The translations under genes were made by a program, and so were the position numbers. DNA of 64,000 nucleotides from positions 434,001 to 498,000 of the forward strand of contig NZ_SHKX01000013.1 in assembly GCF_004217445.1 (NCBI RefSeq), in the 5' to 3' direction. Position 1 is the stretch's first letter, and the number at the start of each line of letters is the position of its first letter. Below the pieces are notes generated by a model. It searched no databases. It worked only from the letters and a program-made list of their open reading frames with translations, and had not been told where the DNA came from. Shown one piece after another: positions 51,587-60,234 of this stretch. The stretch comes from Fluviicoccus keumensis (GTDB lineage: Bacteria > Pseudomonadota > Gammaproteobacteria > Pseudomonadales > Moraxellaceae).

Positions 51587-52435
51587 TCAACCACCCCGCA
51601 CCTGCTCCGCATAGGCATTCAAGCCCCGCATGACCAGTTCATACGGCCACGCAAACTTGCGCTGGAACCAATGCCCCACGGCAATGTCCGGCGAGGTGAA
51701 CACCAGGTACTTGCCCCGCTCCACCCCGCGCAAAATCGCCGCCGCCGCCTGTTCCGGCGACATGGCATGCTTCTGGAAACGCCCGGTCAGCGCCTGCATC
51801 CGGGGATCATCCCGCTCCACGCCGACAATGCGCACCGTCCGCACCAGCCCGGTATCCACCGCCCCCGGACACACCAGGCTGACCTGGATGCCATGCCGCG
51901 CCAGGTCGTAGCGCAGCACTTCCGACACGCCGCGCAGCCCGAACTTGGAAGCGCTGTAGGCGGCATGCCACGGCAGCCCGAACAGCCCCGCCGCCGAGGA
52001 GACGTTGACCACCGCCCCGCCGCGTCCGGCGCGAATCATTGGCGGCACGAAACACTCCAGCACCTGGATCGGCCCCATCAGGTTGACCTCGACGCAGTCG
52101 CGCCAGTGTCGGTGCTCCAGGTCCTGGATGCGGCCCCAGATGGAAATCCCGGCAATGTTCATCACGACATCGACACTGCCGAAACGGGCGTGGATTTCGT
52201 CCGCCATCGCCTTCACCGCGTCGTAATCGGCAATGTCGGCGGCACGCAGGAATTCCACCCGGCCGCCCCCGGCGCGGATTTCCGCCGCCGTATGCTCCAG
52301 TTCCTCGGCGCGGATATCGGTCAGCAATAACCGCGCGCCCCGCCGGGCGGCGGCCGTCGCCACTGCCTTGCCGATGCCGCTGGCAGCGCCGGTGATGAAA
52401 CAGAGTTTGTCGGTCCAGAATGTCCGTGAGCGCAT
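51587..52435 (-). CDS. Short-chain dehydrogenase/reductase
   Basis: A 282-residue SDR with the nucleotide motif TGAASGIG at about 15-22, the NIAG stretch (VVMNIAGISIWG), catalytic Ser in NVSSAAGLFG and YSASK. The C-terminal end (GHWFQRKFAWPYELVMRGLN) may touch a lipid or membrane. The substrate is unknown; alcohol or keto-acyl oxidoreduction fits the neighbouring fatty-acid genes. Divergent from an AraC-family gene that may control it. Confidence 0.9.
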   Translation of the reverse strand: MRSRTFWTDKLCFITGAASGIGKAVATAAARRGARLLLTDIRAEELEHTAAEIRAGGGRVEFLRAADIADYDAVKAMADEIHARFGSVDVVMNIAGISIWGRIQDLEHRHWRDCVEVNLMGPIQVLECFVPPMIRAGRGGAVVNVSSAAGLFGLPWHAAYSASKFGLRGVSEVLRYDLARHGIQVSLVCPGAVDTGLVRTVRIVGVERDDPRMQALTGRFQKHAMSPEQAAAAILRGVERGKYLVFTSPDIAVGHWFQRKFAWPYELVMRGLNAYAEQVRGG

Positions 52436-52600
52436 GGCGGAATCCCCGTTCGGCGTGGTTGATGACCACATCATGCCGCTCTCCGGTCTGCGGACAGTTA
52501 CCCGAACGGGACAATTCCGGTGCCTTATCGGGCCAGCCTCGTCCCTCCGCGCGGTTTTGTGCGAGGATGGCCCCATCCCGTGCTTTTCCCCGGAACCGCC

Positions 52601-53668
52601 ATGAACACGCCTGCCCCGACCGAACCCGGCGACTGGATTTCCGCCCGTCACCTGCGCCATATCCTGGCGCGCGGCGAGGCGCTGGGGGTGGACATGGCCC
52701 CGGTGCTGGCGGCGGGCGGCCTCAGCCGCTCCGATCTGGCCGATGCCGACGCCATGGTGCCTATGGCCGCCGTCGAGACGATGCTCGGCGTCTGGTTCGC
52801 CGGCGGCGGCAATCCCCTGCCCGGCCTGAAGCTGGCCGCGACCGTGCAGCCGCCCACCTTCGGCGCGCTGGGGCTGGTGTTCCAGTCCTGCGCCACGCTG
52901 GCCGACGCCCTGCACGCCATGATCCGCTTTAACGGCCTGCTGACCAGCTTCGGGGAAACCCGGCTGGAATTCGCGCCCGGCGCGGTGCGGGTGTGCTGGC
53001 GCGCGGCGGCGGGCGGGGAACAGTTCCGCCGTCAGGCCGCCGAGTATGTACTGGGCATCTTCGTGACGGTGATCCGGCTGCTGCTGGAAGACAGTGACCG
53101 GGACTTGCTGCGCGCCGTCGAGTTCCCGCATGCCGCGCCCGCGAATCCCGCCTTGCTGCGTGAATACTTCGCCGTGTTCGCCGCGCCGGTGCATTTCGAC
53201 CGGCAGGACACCGCGCTGGTGCTGCCCGCCGACGCGCTGAAACGCCGCCTGCGTCATGGCGACGCGGTGCTGAAATCGCTGCTGGAACAACAGGCCGACA
53301 CCCTGCTGCGCCGTCGGCCCCGGCCCGGCTCCATCACCACGGCGGTGCGCACGCTGGTGACGGCGATGCTGCCGGACGGCCTGCCCGCCAAGGAGGCCGT
53401 GGCGGCGCAGCTGGGCCTCAGCGCCAAGACGCTGCAACGGCGGCTGGACGAGGCCGGAACCACCTTCCAGGCCCTGCTGGACACGGTGCGGCTGGACGAA
53501 GCGCGCCGCCTGCTGGCCGACACCGCCCTGCCCCTGAGCGAACTGCCCGACCGGCTGGGTTTCGCCACCTATCCGGCCTTTGTCCGCTGGTTCAAGCGGC
53601 TGACCGGGCAAACGCCCGGGGCGTGCCGCGCCGCCCTTTCCCCTGATTCCGGAGATACCCCGCCATGA
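52601..53668 (+). CDS. AraC-family regulator (OruR-like)
   Basis: The 355-residue protein has an arabinose-binding-type ligand domain (about 25-210, FGALGLVFQSCATLADALHA) and a C-terminal AraC DNA-binding domain (VAAQLGLSAKTLQRRLDEAG, LSELPDRLGFATYPAFVRWF). Such regulators usually activate divergent or adjacent catabolic genes. The SDR gene is divergent and the carboxymuconolactone-decarboxylase-like gene overlaps its end (ATGA), so both are candidate targets. Confidence 0.9.
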   Translation: MNTPAPTEPGDWISARHLRHILARGEALGVDMAPVLAAGGLSRSDLADADAMVPMAAVETMLGVWFAGGGNPLPGLKLAATVQPPTFGALGLVFQSCATLADALHAMIRFNGLLTSFGETRLEFAPGAVRVCWRAAAGGEQFRRQAAEYVLGIFVTVIRLLLEDSDRDLLRAVEFPHAAPANPALLREYFAVFAAPVHFDRQDTALVLPADALKRRLRHGDAVLKSLLEQQADTLLRRRPRPGSITTAVRTLVTAMLPDGLPAKEAVAAQLGLSAKTLQRRLDEAGTTFQALLDTVRLDEARRLLADTALPLSELPDRLGFATYPAFVRWFKRLTGQTPGACRAALSPDSGDTPP

Positions 53669-54279
53669 CCGATTTCCTGCAACCCGAAGGCGGCTGGTTC
53701 GCCCCGTCCGACCGACTGACGCCGCCCCCGCCCACCGGCCGCAAGCCCTTGTTCCGCGCCCTGTCCGGCGTGGCGCGACTGATGGGCCGCAGCGAAGTGC
53801 CGGATGTGATCGCGCTGCTGGGCCAGTACCCGCGCCTGTTCTGGCCGTGGCTGGCCTTCGCCTCGCGGATGATGCCCTACGGCAAGCTGCCGCCGGTGAC
53901 GCGGGAGAAGCTGATCCTGCGCACGGCGTGGCACTGCCGCAGCCGCTATGAGTGGGGACAGCATGTGGAAATCGGCTTGCGCGCCGGGCTGACGGACACG
54001 GAGATCGTGGCGGTGGCGCGCGGACCACACGGCTGGGCGGGCGACGACGATGCGGCGGCGCTGGATGCCTGCGACGAATTGTGCCGGGACAAGCGGGTCA
54101 GCGCGCCGACTTGGGAGCGCTTGCAAGCCCGGTTTTCCGGGGAGCAGTTGGTGGAACTGACGCTGCTGGTGGGGCATTACGAAATGCTGGCGGGGTTCCT
54201 GAACACCGCCGGGCTGGCGCTGGAGCCGCTGATCGAGGCGGAGTTGCAGGCGTTTTACCGGCGGGTGGCGGGAACGTGA
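53665..54279 (+). CDS. Carboxymuconolactone-decarboxylase-family protein
   Basis: The 204-residue protein contains an AhpD/CMD-type helical domain: MMPYGKLPPVTREKLILRTA, HCRSRYEWGQHVEIGLRAGL and VELTLLVGHYEMLAGFL. The CxxxxxEWxQH pattern replaces the CxxC of AhpD, so a disulfide reductase function is unlikely; the true reaction is unknown. Start overlaps the AraC stop, so they are co-transcribed. Confidence 0.85.
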   Translation: MTDFLQPEGGWFAPSDRLTPPPPTGRKPLFRALSGVARLMGRSEVPDVIALLGQYPRLFWPWLAFASRMMPYGKLPPVTREKLILRTAWHCRSRYEWGQHVEIGLRAGLTDTEIVAVARGPHGWAGDDDAAALDACDELCRDKRVSAPTWERLQARFSGEQLVELTLLVGHYEMLAGFLNTAGLALEPLIEAELQAFYRRVAGT

Positions 54280-54356
54280 TTGTGGCGCGCCTGTGCGCTG
54301 TCTTCCGGCAGTGAAAGTCGTAGAATCGGCACAGACTTCCCTGCCGGACCGCCGTG

Positions 54357-54704
54357 ATGACGACCGCTTCGATCCATCTGCAACTGTATGTGCGTTTCGA
54401 TATCGACGGCATGACGCCGGGGCTGTGGCCCCTGCTGGCGGAGGCGTTGGGGCCGTGCGGGCCTTACCTGCTGTCGCCGCCGGAGCGTTACTGGAAGATG
54501 CCGGACTGCCTGGGCTTCCATCTCGGCTTCACCACCGACCCGGAGCTGGTGTGGCGGCTGGTGCGGGCGCTGGCCCCGCAGGGCTGGACGCTGTCCGGGG
54601 ATGAACAGGATCTGTCGGCGGTGTGGAATCCGGGGGACTGGGCGGCGCTGGTGCACCGGGACGTGAAGTGGGCGGAGTTGCAACTGACGCGGCGGGAAGC
54701 CTGA
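54357..54704 (+). CDS. Hypothetical protein
   Basis: A 115-residue protein without a family I know. It begins MTTASIHLQLYVRFDIDGMT and has several Trp (LWPLLAEAL, KMPDCLGFHLGF, VWNPGDWAALVHRDVKWAEL), suggesting a small globular alpha/beta fold. A GTG directly before the ATG is an alternative start. It sits between the CMD-like gene and a convergent epimerase gene. Confidence 0.55.
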   Translation: MTTASIHLQLYVRFDIDGMTPGLWPLLAEALGPCGPYLLSPPERYWKMPDCLGFHLGFTTDPELVWRLVRALAPQGWTLSGDEQDLSAVWNPGDWAALVHRDVKWAELQLTRREA

Positions 54705-54723
54705 GCCGCGTCGCGGTTTCCCC

Positions 54724-55704
54724 TCACACCAGGCGTTGCTGCAGCAACCATTCCCCCGTCCTTTGCAAGCCCGTTTCCAGATCCACCGCCGGACGATAAC
54801 CCAGCACCCGCTCCGCCTTCGCGATCGAATACCCCGCGCGCCGCGTCATCATCGCCAGCGACCCGGCGCTGATCTCGGTGTTCTGCTTCAGCACATCATT
54901 CAGCAGGAATTCCCCGGCACGGGTCACCGTCTTCGCCACCGCCGTCGGCAGCACCGGCGGCTTGCCGCGATTTCCCGCCCAGCGCCAGTGCGGCGTAAAG
55001 AAGTCGACGCAGGGCACGCTCTTGCCATCAGTGATGTTGAAGATCTGGCCGCTGCCCGCCGGGTTCAGCGCCGCCGCGACCATGCCGTCCAGCAGGTTGT
55101 CGATGTAGACCGGACTGAACAGGCCGCGCCCGCCCGCCGGCAGCAGGAACTGGCGCTTCTTCATCATGTCCAGCGGAATCAGCACCCATGGCCGCGAACC
55201 GGGGCCGTAGACATCACCCGGCCGCACGATGGTGCAGGCCATCTCGCCCGCCGCGTGCGCCGCCAGCACCGGATGCTCGCTGGCCGCCTTGGCGTCGCAA
55301 TAGGGAAAGCCGCTGAGCAGGGCGATGTCGTCGCTTTCCGTGCGGTCGCTGTCGAAATCCAGACCGTAGGCGGCAATGGACGACAGGTGCAGGAAACGGC
55401 CGGCGTCACCCTGCACCGCCGCCTGCACCGCCAGCCGGGCGCTGCCCAGGCTGACCGAGCGGTACAGCGCCGCCGGGGCCGCATTCGACACCACGGCGGC
55501 GGTATGGATAACCAGCTCGCAGCCCTTGGCCAGCTGCTGCCAATCGCCCGGCTGCGCGACATTGGCGGCATGCACGTTCAGTTCGCGGTTGGCGTTGAGG
55601 TCGACGCCGACCACGCCGGAACCCAGCGCGCGGAAACGGTCGGCAATGGCGCGGCCGATAAAGCCGTTGGCGCCGGTGATGAAAACCTTGGCGGGAATCT
55701 GCAT
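54724..55704 (-). CDS. NAD-dependent epimerase / 3-beta-HSD-type dehydrogenase
   Basis: A 326-residue extended SDR with VFITGANGFIGRAIADRFRA, HTAAVVSNAAPAAL, LSSIAAYG and the catalytic YCDAK. Blocks such as VRPGDVYGPGSRPWV and VYIDNLLDGMV are typical of 3-beta-hydroxysteroid dehydrogenase-like members. The substrate may be a sterol-like or sugar alcohol; not determinable here. Two palindromes between it and the divergent TetR gene suggest repression by that regulator. Confidence 0.88.
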   Translation of the reverse strand: MQIPAKVFITGANGFIGRAIADRFRALGSGVVGVDLNANRELNVHAANVAQPGDWQQLAKGCELVIHTAAVVSNAAPAALYRSVSLGSARLAVQAAVQGDAGRFLHLSSIAAYGLDFDSDRTESDDIALLSGFPYCDAKAASEHPVLAAHAAGEMACTIVRPGDVYGPGSRPWVLIPLDMMKKRQFLLPAGGRGLFSPVYIDNLLDGMVAAALNPAGSGQIFNITDGKSVPCVDFFTPHWRWAGNRGKPPVLPTAVAKTVTRAGEFLLNDVLKQNTEISAGSLAMMTRRAGYSIAKAERVLGYRPAVDLETGLQRTGEWLLQQRLV

Positions 55705-55752
55705 GGTCTGGACTTCCGGAATCAGGGGGAGGAAAGGTCACCGGAACATTTC

Positions 55753-55770
55753 TGATGACAATTGTCGTCA
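55753..55770. promoter_or_regulatory. TetR operator 1 (epimerase/TetR divergon)
   Basis: TGATGAC-AATT-GTCGTCA, seven-base arms with one mismatch and four-base spacer. It shares its right arm with the second site 27 bases downstream. Confidence 0.75.
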
Positions 55771-55779
55771 GAATATAAC

Positions 55780-55797
55780 TGACGACGCTTGTCGTCA
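55780..55797. promoter_or_regulatory. TetR operator 2 (epimerase/TetR divergon)
   Basis: TGACGAC-GCTT-GTCGTCA, perfect seven-base arms with the same spacer length as operator 1. Centre-to-centre distance is 27 bp. It lies 55 bases before the TetR start. Confidence 0.78.
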
Positions 55798-55851
55798 ACT
55801 TGGCGAACAGCGATACTTCCGCACCATCCCCCCTGCCGCCGGATACCGCCG

Positions 55852-56496
55852 ATGACCGACGCCGCCCCCGCTCCCCGCCCCTATGCCGGAGAAACGCCCG
55901 AAGCCCGCCGGGCGCGCCGTCGCCGCTGTTTCATCGACAGCGGCAAGATCCTGTTCGGCACCGTCGGCTACCGCAAGACCACCATGCGCGGGCTATGCGC
56001 GCACGCAGGCCTTACCGACCGCTACTTCTACGAATCCTTCGCCTCGCTGGAAGACCTGCTGGCCGCCGTCTACGAGGAGCGGGCCGCCGAACTGGAAGCC
56101 GCCGTGCTGGCGGCGGTGCGCGCCACCGGCCCCGACGCGCCGCTGGACACCCTGATCCGCCACGGGCTGGACGCGTTTTTCCGGCAGGCGGAGGATGCGG
56201 AAACTGCGCGGGTAATCTGGCTGGAAGTGCTGGGCGTCAGTCCGCGCATCGACACGCTGTACAACGGCGTGCTGCGCCGTTTCGCGGACCTGATGCTGCT
56301 GTTGATACGCCTCACCCTGCCGGAGTGGGACGTGTCCGGCAACACGGCGCGGGTGCTGGCGATGGGACTGATCGGCGCGGTGAGTGAAAGCGCCAAGGAC
56401 TGGCTGATGACCGGCTACACCCAACCCCGCGCGGAACTGGTGGCGGGCGTGGCGCTGCTGTTTGAAGCGGTCGCCCGTCTGCCGAAAGCGGCGTAA
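55852..56496 (+). CDS. TetR-family regulator
   Basis: The 214-residue regulator has an N-terminal HTH (DSGKILFGTVGYRKTTMRGL, AGLTDRYFYESFASLEDLLA) and a helical ligand domain ending AVARLPKAA. The sequence before 55852 is open but contains the operators, so this ATG is preferred. It probably represses the divergent epimerase gene and itself through the tandem TGACGAC palindromes. Confidence 0.88.
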   Translation: MTDAAPAPRPYAGETPEARRARRRRCFIDSGKILFGTVGYRKTTMRGLCAHAGLTDRYFYESFASLEDLLAAVYEERAAELEAAVLAAVRATGPDAPLDTLIRHGLDAFFRQAEDAETARVIWLEVLGVSPRIDTLYNGVLRRFADLMLLLIRLTLPEWDVSGNTARVLAMGLIGAVSESAKDWLMTGYTQPRAELVAGVALLFEAVARLPKAA

Positions 56497-56505
56497 CCGG
56501 CGGCC

Positions 56506-57189
56506 TTAATCCCCAATCCCGGCAAACAGGTCGGGCATCTGCGGCACGGCCGCCGCCGCTTTCCCGCCCGGCTTCGCGGCGCGCTCCATCCCCAGTGCCT
56601 CGCGAAGCATGCCGAACATACCCTCAAAGGCCTCCTCCGCCGGGCCGTGCAGGACACGCGCGTTGGCCAGCGTCGCCAGGCCATGCACGCTGGTCCACAG
56701 CAGGGTTTCCGCGCCCGCGCGCCGCGCCGGGGTGATGCGCCCGGCCTTCACCAGATCATCCAGCGCCCGGCACAGCAGTTCGTAGGCGGACAGGCCGGTG
56801 CGCGGGCCGACGCCGCCAATGGCATACTGCCCCCCCGCGCCAAAGGGGCCGAACATCAGCGCGAACATCGCCGGCTCACCCAAGCCGAAACGGATGTAGG
56901 CCAACCCGTTGGCACGCAACCGCCCGACGGGATCGGCCCCGGCCTCGTCCATGGCGATTTCCATGGCCGCCGCAAGCCGCACGAAGCCTTCGCTGGCCAG
57001 CGCGGCCAGCAGCGCGCCCTTGTCCTCGAAATGGCGATAGGCCGCCGCCGGTGAGACGCCGACCGCACGCGCCGCCTCGCGCAGGCTGAAGGCTTCCGCC
57101 CCTTGTGCCTCGACCAGCCGCGCGGCCTCGGCGAGCAGCGCCTGGCGCAGGTCGCCATGGTGGAAGGGACGGGATTCGGCAGCAGTCAT
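56506..57189 (-). CDS. TetR-family regulator with WHG-type C-terminal domain
   Basis: A 227-residue regulator: HTH at about 12-60 (FSLREAARAVGVSPAAAYRH), then the ligand domain with LLWTSVHGLATLANARV, the WHG signature here as WTSVHG. The tail ends QMPDLFAGIGD. It is divergent from a DUF2214 gene, and an imperfect palindrome lies between them. Ligand unknown. Confidence 0.88.
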   Translation of the reverse strand: MTAAESRPFHHGDLRQALLAEAARLVEAQGAEAFSLREAARAVGVSPAAAYRHFEDKGALLAALASEGFVRLAAAMEIAMDEAGADPVGRLRANGLAYIRFGLGEPAMFALMFGPFGAGGQYAIGGVGPRTGLSAYELLCRALDDLVKAGRITPARRAGAETLLWTSVHGLATLANARVLHGPAEEAFEGMFGMLREALGMERAAKPGGKAAAAVPQMPDLFAGIGD

Positions 57190-57232
57190 GCGGGGCTCCG
57201 GGTCATCAGGATCAAGCGGAAGTTGCGCTCAT

Positions 57233-57277
57233 GTTGACACTGATAACTTTTACGATCAAGATGTAATCACTGTTAAC
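57233..57277. promoter_or_regulatory. Possible operator between TetR and DUF2214 genes
   Basis: GTTGACACTGAT (57233-57244) and ATCACTGTTAAC (57266-57277) match as inverted arms at 10 of 12 positions with 21 bases between. The spacing is long for one TetR dimer, so it may be two half-sites or two sites. Confidence 0.45.
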
Positions 57278-57297
57278 TTGAACCTCTGGAGGCTGTC

Positions 57298-57747
57298 ATG
57301 AACGCTCTCGCTGCCTTTATCCATCATCTGGCCGCCTTCCTGCTGGTCAGCACGCTGGTGGTGGAAGCCGCCCTGCTCAACGGCGCGCTGGACCGTGAAC
57401 GCATGCGCCAGCTGCAACGTACCGACCTGTGGTACGGCCTGGCGGCGGGCGTGATCGTGTTGGTGGGGCTGGCGCGGGTGTTCTGGTTCGAAAAGGGTCC
57501 GTCTTATTACGGCCATAACGTCTTCTTCATGGCGAAAATGACCTTGTTCGGCGCGGTCGGGTTGTTGTCGGCGTACCCGACCGTGGTGTTCCTGCGCTGG
57601 GGGAAACGCCTGCGTCAGGGGGAATGCCCGGAGGTCGCACCGGATCAGCTGCTGCGCCTGCGGCGCGTCGTGCGGGCGGAGCTGGCCGGACTGGTCGGCG
57701 TACTGTTCTGCGCGGCGATGATGGCCAAGGGCTACGGCATGCTCTAA
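57298..57747 (+). CDS. DUF2214 membrane protein
   Basis: A 149-residue protein with four membrane helices and the family blocks HHLAAFLLVSTLVVEAALL, RTDLWYGLAAGVIVLVGLAR and FEKGPSYYGHNVFFMAKMTL. Function unknown. GGAGG lies six bases before the ATG. It is probably controlled by the divergent TetR regulator. Confidence 0.85.
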   Translation: MNALAAFIHHLAAFLLVSTLVVEAALLNGALDRERMRQLQRTDLWYGLAAGVIVLVGLARVFWFEKGPSYYGHNVFFMAKMTLFGAVGLLSAYPTVVFLRWGKRLRQGECPEVAPDQLLRLRRVVRAELAGLVGVLFCAAMMAKGYGML

Positions 57748-57907
57748 AAACCATACTAACTTCATGGTCTTCCGCAAGGCGCGTATTTCCGGCCGTTCAT
57801 CCGCGACCGCTGTACCCATCCTGAGGCGGAGCGATATCTTCGACCCCAAATGATTCCATGGACGGAGCCTGAACCCACCCCGCCGAACACGAATACGAGG
57901 TTCCACC

Positions 57908-58612
57908 ATGTCCCGGAAATTTTCCCCCGCCGTCCTGTCGGCCATGATCGCTCTGACGCTGTCCGGCGCGGCCTTCGCCGAACGCGGCGATCTCGAAGAG
58001 CTGCGCTCCTACGACGCCAACGCCTGGATCGTCATCAAGAACGACCGCCTGCATCAGGTGACCACCTACGCCAAGCAGGAAGACAACAAGCGGCTGCGCT
58101 CCTTCCGGCAGGAACTGACCTTCGAGGCCTCCATCGACGCGACGGCCAAGCTGCTTCTGGATATTGCGAATTACCCACGCTGGTTCCACATGAACCGCGA
58201 AAGCCGGATGGTGAAGCAAATCTCCCCGACCGAATTCCTGTACTACCAACTCTTTGACACCCCGCCCGGACAACCCCCGCGCGATGTGGTGGTGCGAGCG
58301 ACGATCCAGCCCTACAGCGCCCGCACCGGCGCGTTGAAACTGGTGCTGCGCGCGGCGCCGGACGCACTGCCGCCCCAGCCCGGCGTCGTGCGCATCCCCG
58401 CCTGGGAAATGACGGCGACATACACGCCGCTGGGAAACGGGATGATGAAAGGGGTGACGGAAGGTTATGTCGATCCGGGCGGCAATGCACCGGCCTGGGC
58501 GGTCAACTACGTCCAGCGCGCCGCGCCGTATCGCAACGCCTTGGGCATCCAGCGCATCGTCAAGTACTACGAGAGCAACGACTTCCAGACGCCATTCAAG
58601 TACAAGGAATGA
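57908..58612 (+). CDS. Secreted START-like protein, paralogue 2
   Basis: The 234-residue product has a signal peptide (MSRKFSPAVLSAMIALTLSG, cut after AAFA) and the same domain as the protein at 19826. Matching stretches are LLLDIANYPRWFHMNRESRM, VKQISPTEFLYYQLFDTPPG, PRDVVVRATIQP and GGNAPAWAVNYVQRAAPYRN. A hydrophobic cavity binding a lipid is expected from the fold. It is alone on this strand; ligand unknown. Confidence 0.82.
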   Translation: MSRKFSPAVLSAMIALTLSGAAFAERGDLEELRSYDANAWIVIKNDRLHQVTTYAKQEDNKRLRSFRQELTFEASIDATAKLLLDIANYPRWFHMNRESRMVKQISPTEFLYYQLFDTPPGQPPRDVVVRATIQPYSARTGALKLVLRAAPDALPPQPGVVRIPAWEMTATYTPLGNGMMKGVTEGYVDPGGNAPAWAVNYVQRAAPYRNALGIQRIVKYYESNDFQTPFKYKE

Positions 58613-58631
58613 CAACGGCGCGGCGGGGAAA

Positions 58632-60233
58632 TCATCCCGCCGCCGGATCCCCGTCCATCCCGGCGAACAGGTCATCGTTCAGGACCGGCGCAACCTCCGG
58701 GGCCTTCCGGCGGCGAGTGCGCGAGGTGCCGGACGGGACGGTTTTCGGTTTCCCCGCCTTGCGCGACCCATGCTTCGCCAGCACCGCTCCTTGCACCGCC
58801 CGGTTCTCGGCGCTGCGCTTGCGCTCGTAGAGGAACTGCTTCATTACCGCCGTTTCCGCCGCGAAATCGATGATGGGTGGCGCCACGCCCGCCAGCAGGT
58901 CGTGACGGCCGGAGAGGATCTGCTCGTCCGTCATCCCCGCCAGCTCCGGCAGCCAGCGCCGCACGAACCGGCATCGCGGGTCCTGGTCCTGCAACTGCTT
59001 CAGGGGCGAATAGACGCGGAAGGTGTTGATGCCCACCACCCCGGCCTGCATCTGCAACTGCGCCAGATGGATGCCCGGCTCGTAATCCAGCCACAGCCGC
59101 GCCAGCGGCGGATGCAGCACGCGCCAGTCCAGCCGCAGCGCGTGGCAGGCGAAGGACGTGATCATGGCGCGCATGCGGAAATTGAGGAAACCGGTGGCGG
59201 CCAGGCAGCGCAGGCAGGCGTCGATCATCGGAAAACCGGTGCGGCCGTCAAGGTAGGCGGCCAGCCGGTCGTCAGCCAGCGCGCCGGAGACGTAGGGCGG
59301 CTGCTCGAACACCGGATTGAGGGCGTGGAATTCCATCGCCGGTTCGCTTTCCAGCCGCTGGATGAAATGGTCGTGCCAGTGCAGGCGCGACAGGAAGGCC
59401 GTCAGCGAACGGGCGAACCGGGCATCGTCGGGGTGGTCGGATTTCGCCAGCGCCTCGCGCCGTTGCCGCGCTTCCTGGAACACCGCGCGCAGGCTGATCG
59501 TTCCCCAGGCCAGATGCGGCGACAGCCGCGACCCGGCGGTAAAGGCGCGGTTGGGGGAACTGATGCCGCCCCGGTAAAACAGGCCGCGTTCCTGCAGGAA
59601 GGAATCGAGCACCGACCAGGCGGCGCTTTCAGTGACGGTTTGCAGGCGGGCGTCGTGCGAGCCGGCCCACGGGCGGAAGAGGTCCGTGATTTCAGGCAAT
59701 GGCGTCACCCAACGGGCGCGCACGTCCGGCGGCAGGGGCCGCAGCGGCGCGCGGCCGGGACGCGGCGCGGTCATGTAAGCCCACCAGAATTTCTCGCGGC
59801 CGTCGCGTTCGACCAGTCCCCGGATCACGCCGTTTTGCGGCAGCTCGACCAGTCGCACGCCGCGCGCCCGGCACCAGCGGATTACCGCCTTGTCGCGCTC
59901 GAAGGTATAACCGACGCCGGTTTCCTGATGGGCATAGATCGCCTGAAACGGCTGTTCCCGCCAGAGTTGTTCCAGTCCGTCCACCACTTCGGCCGCCATC
60001 ACCCGCGCACCGCCGCCCGCGCCCGCCAGCTCGCGCTGCAAGGCCGCCAGCGCCTGGTATTGTGCGTGCCCGTGGAAACGGCCGGTGTCTTCCGCCCGGA
60101 TCAGCGACGGTTCCAGAAAAAACACCGGCAACACGAGCTCCGCCTCCGCCAGCGCGCGGCAGTAAGCCGGGTTGTCATACAGCCGGAAATCGCGCTTGAT
60201 CCACCACAGGGCGACTGCCCCGACCGCCGTCAT
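58632..60233 (-). CDS. Cryptochrome/photolyase-family protein
   Basis: A 533-residue flavoprotein with the N-terminal photolyase domain (ALWWIKRDFRLYDNPAYCRA) and the FAD-binding helical domain (SRLSPHLAWGTISLRAVFQE, LSRLHWHDHFIQRLESEPAM, GRTGFPMIDACLRCLAATGF, NFRMRAMITSFACHALRLDW). A basic C-terminal tail (SRKAGKPKTVPSGTSRTRRR) is extra. It could repair UV lesions or act as a light sensor. It follows an FeS-type photolyase gene after one base. Confidence 0.88.
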   Translation of the reverse strand: MTAVGAVALWWIKRDFRLYDNPAYCRALAEAELVLPVFFLEPSLIRAEDTGRFHGHAQYQALAALQRELAGAGGGARVMAAEVVDGLEQLWREQPFQAIYAHQETGVGYTFERDKAVIRWCRARGVRLVELPQNGVIRGLVERDGREKFWWAYMTAPRPGRAPLRPLPPDVRARWVTPLPEITDLFRPWAGSHDARLQTVTESAAWSVLDSFLQERGLFYRGGISSPNRAFTAGSRLSPHLAWGTISLRAVFQEARQRREALAKSDHPDDARFARSLTAFLSRLHWHDHFIQRLESEPAMEFHALNPVFEQPPYVSGALADDRLAAYLDGRTGFPMIDACLRCLAATGFLNFRMRAMITSFACHALRLDWRVLHPPLARLWLDYEPGIHLAQLQMQAGVVGINTFRVYSPLKQLQDQDPRCRFVRRWLPELAGMTDEQILSGRHDLLAGVAPPIIDFAAETAVMKQFLYERKRSAENRAVQGAVLAKHGSRKAGKPKTVPSGTSRTRRRKAPEVAPVLNDDLFAGMDGDPAAG

Positions 60234-60234
60234 C

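Noticed and set aside
56506..56540. QMPDLF near the C terminus of the WHG-type TetR protein, similar to a beta-clamp-binding motif
   Set aside because: The spacing does not fit the QLSLF or QxxLxLF patterns and a clamp link makes little sense for this regulator.
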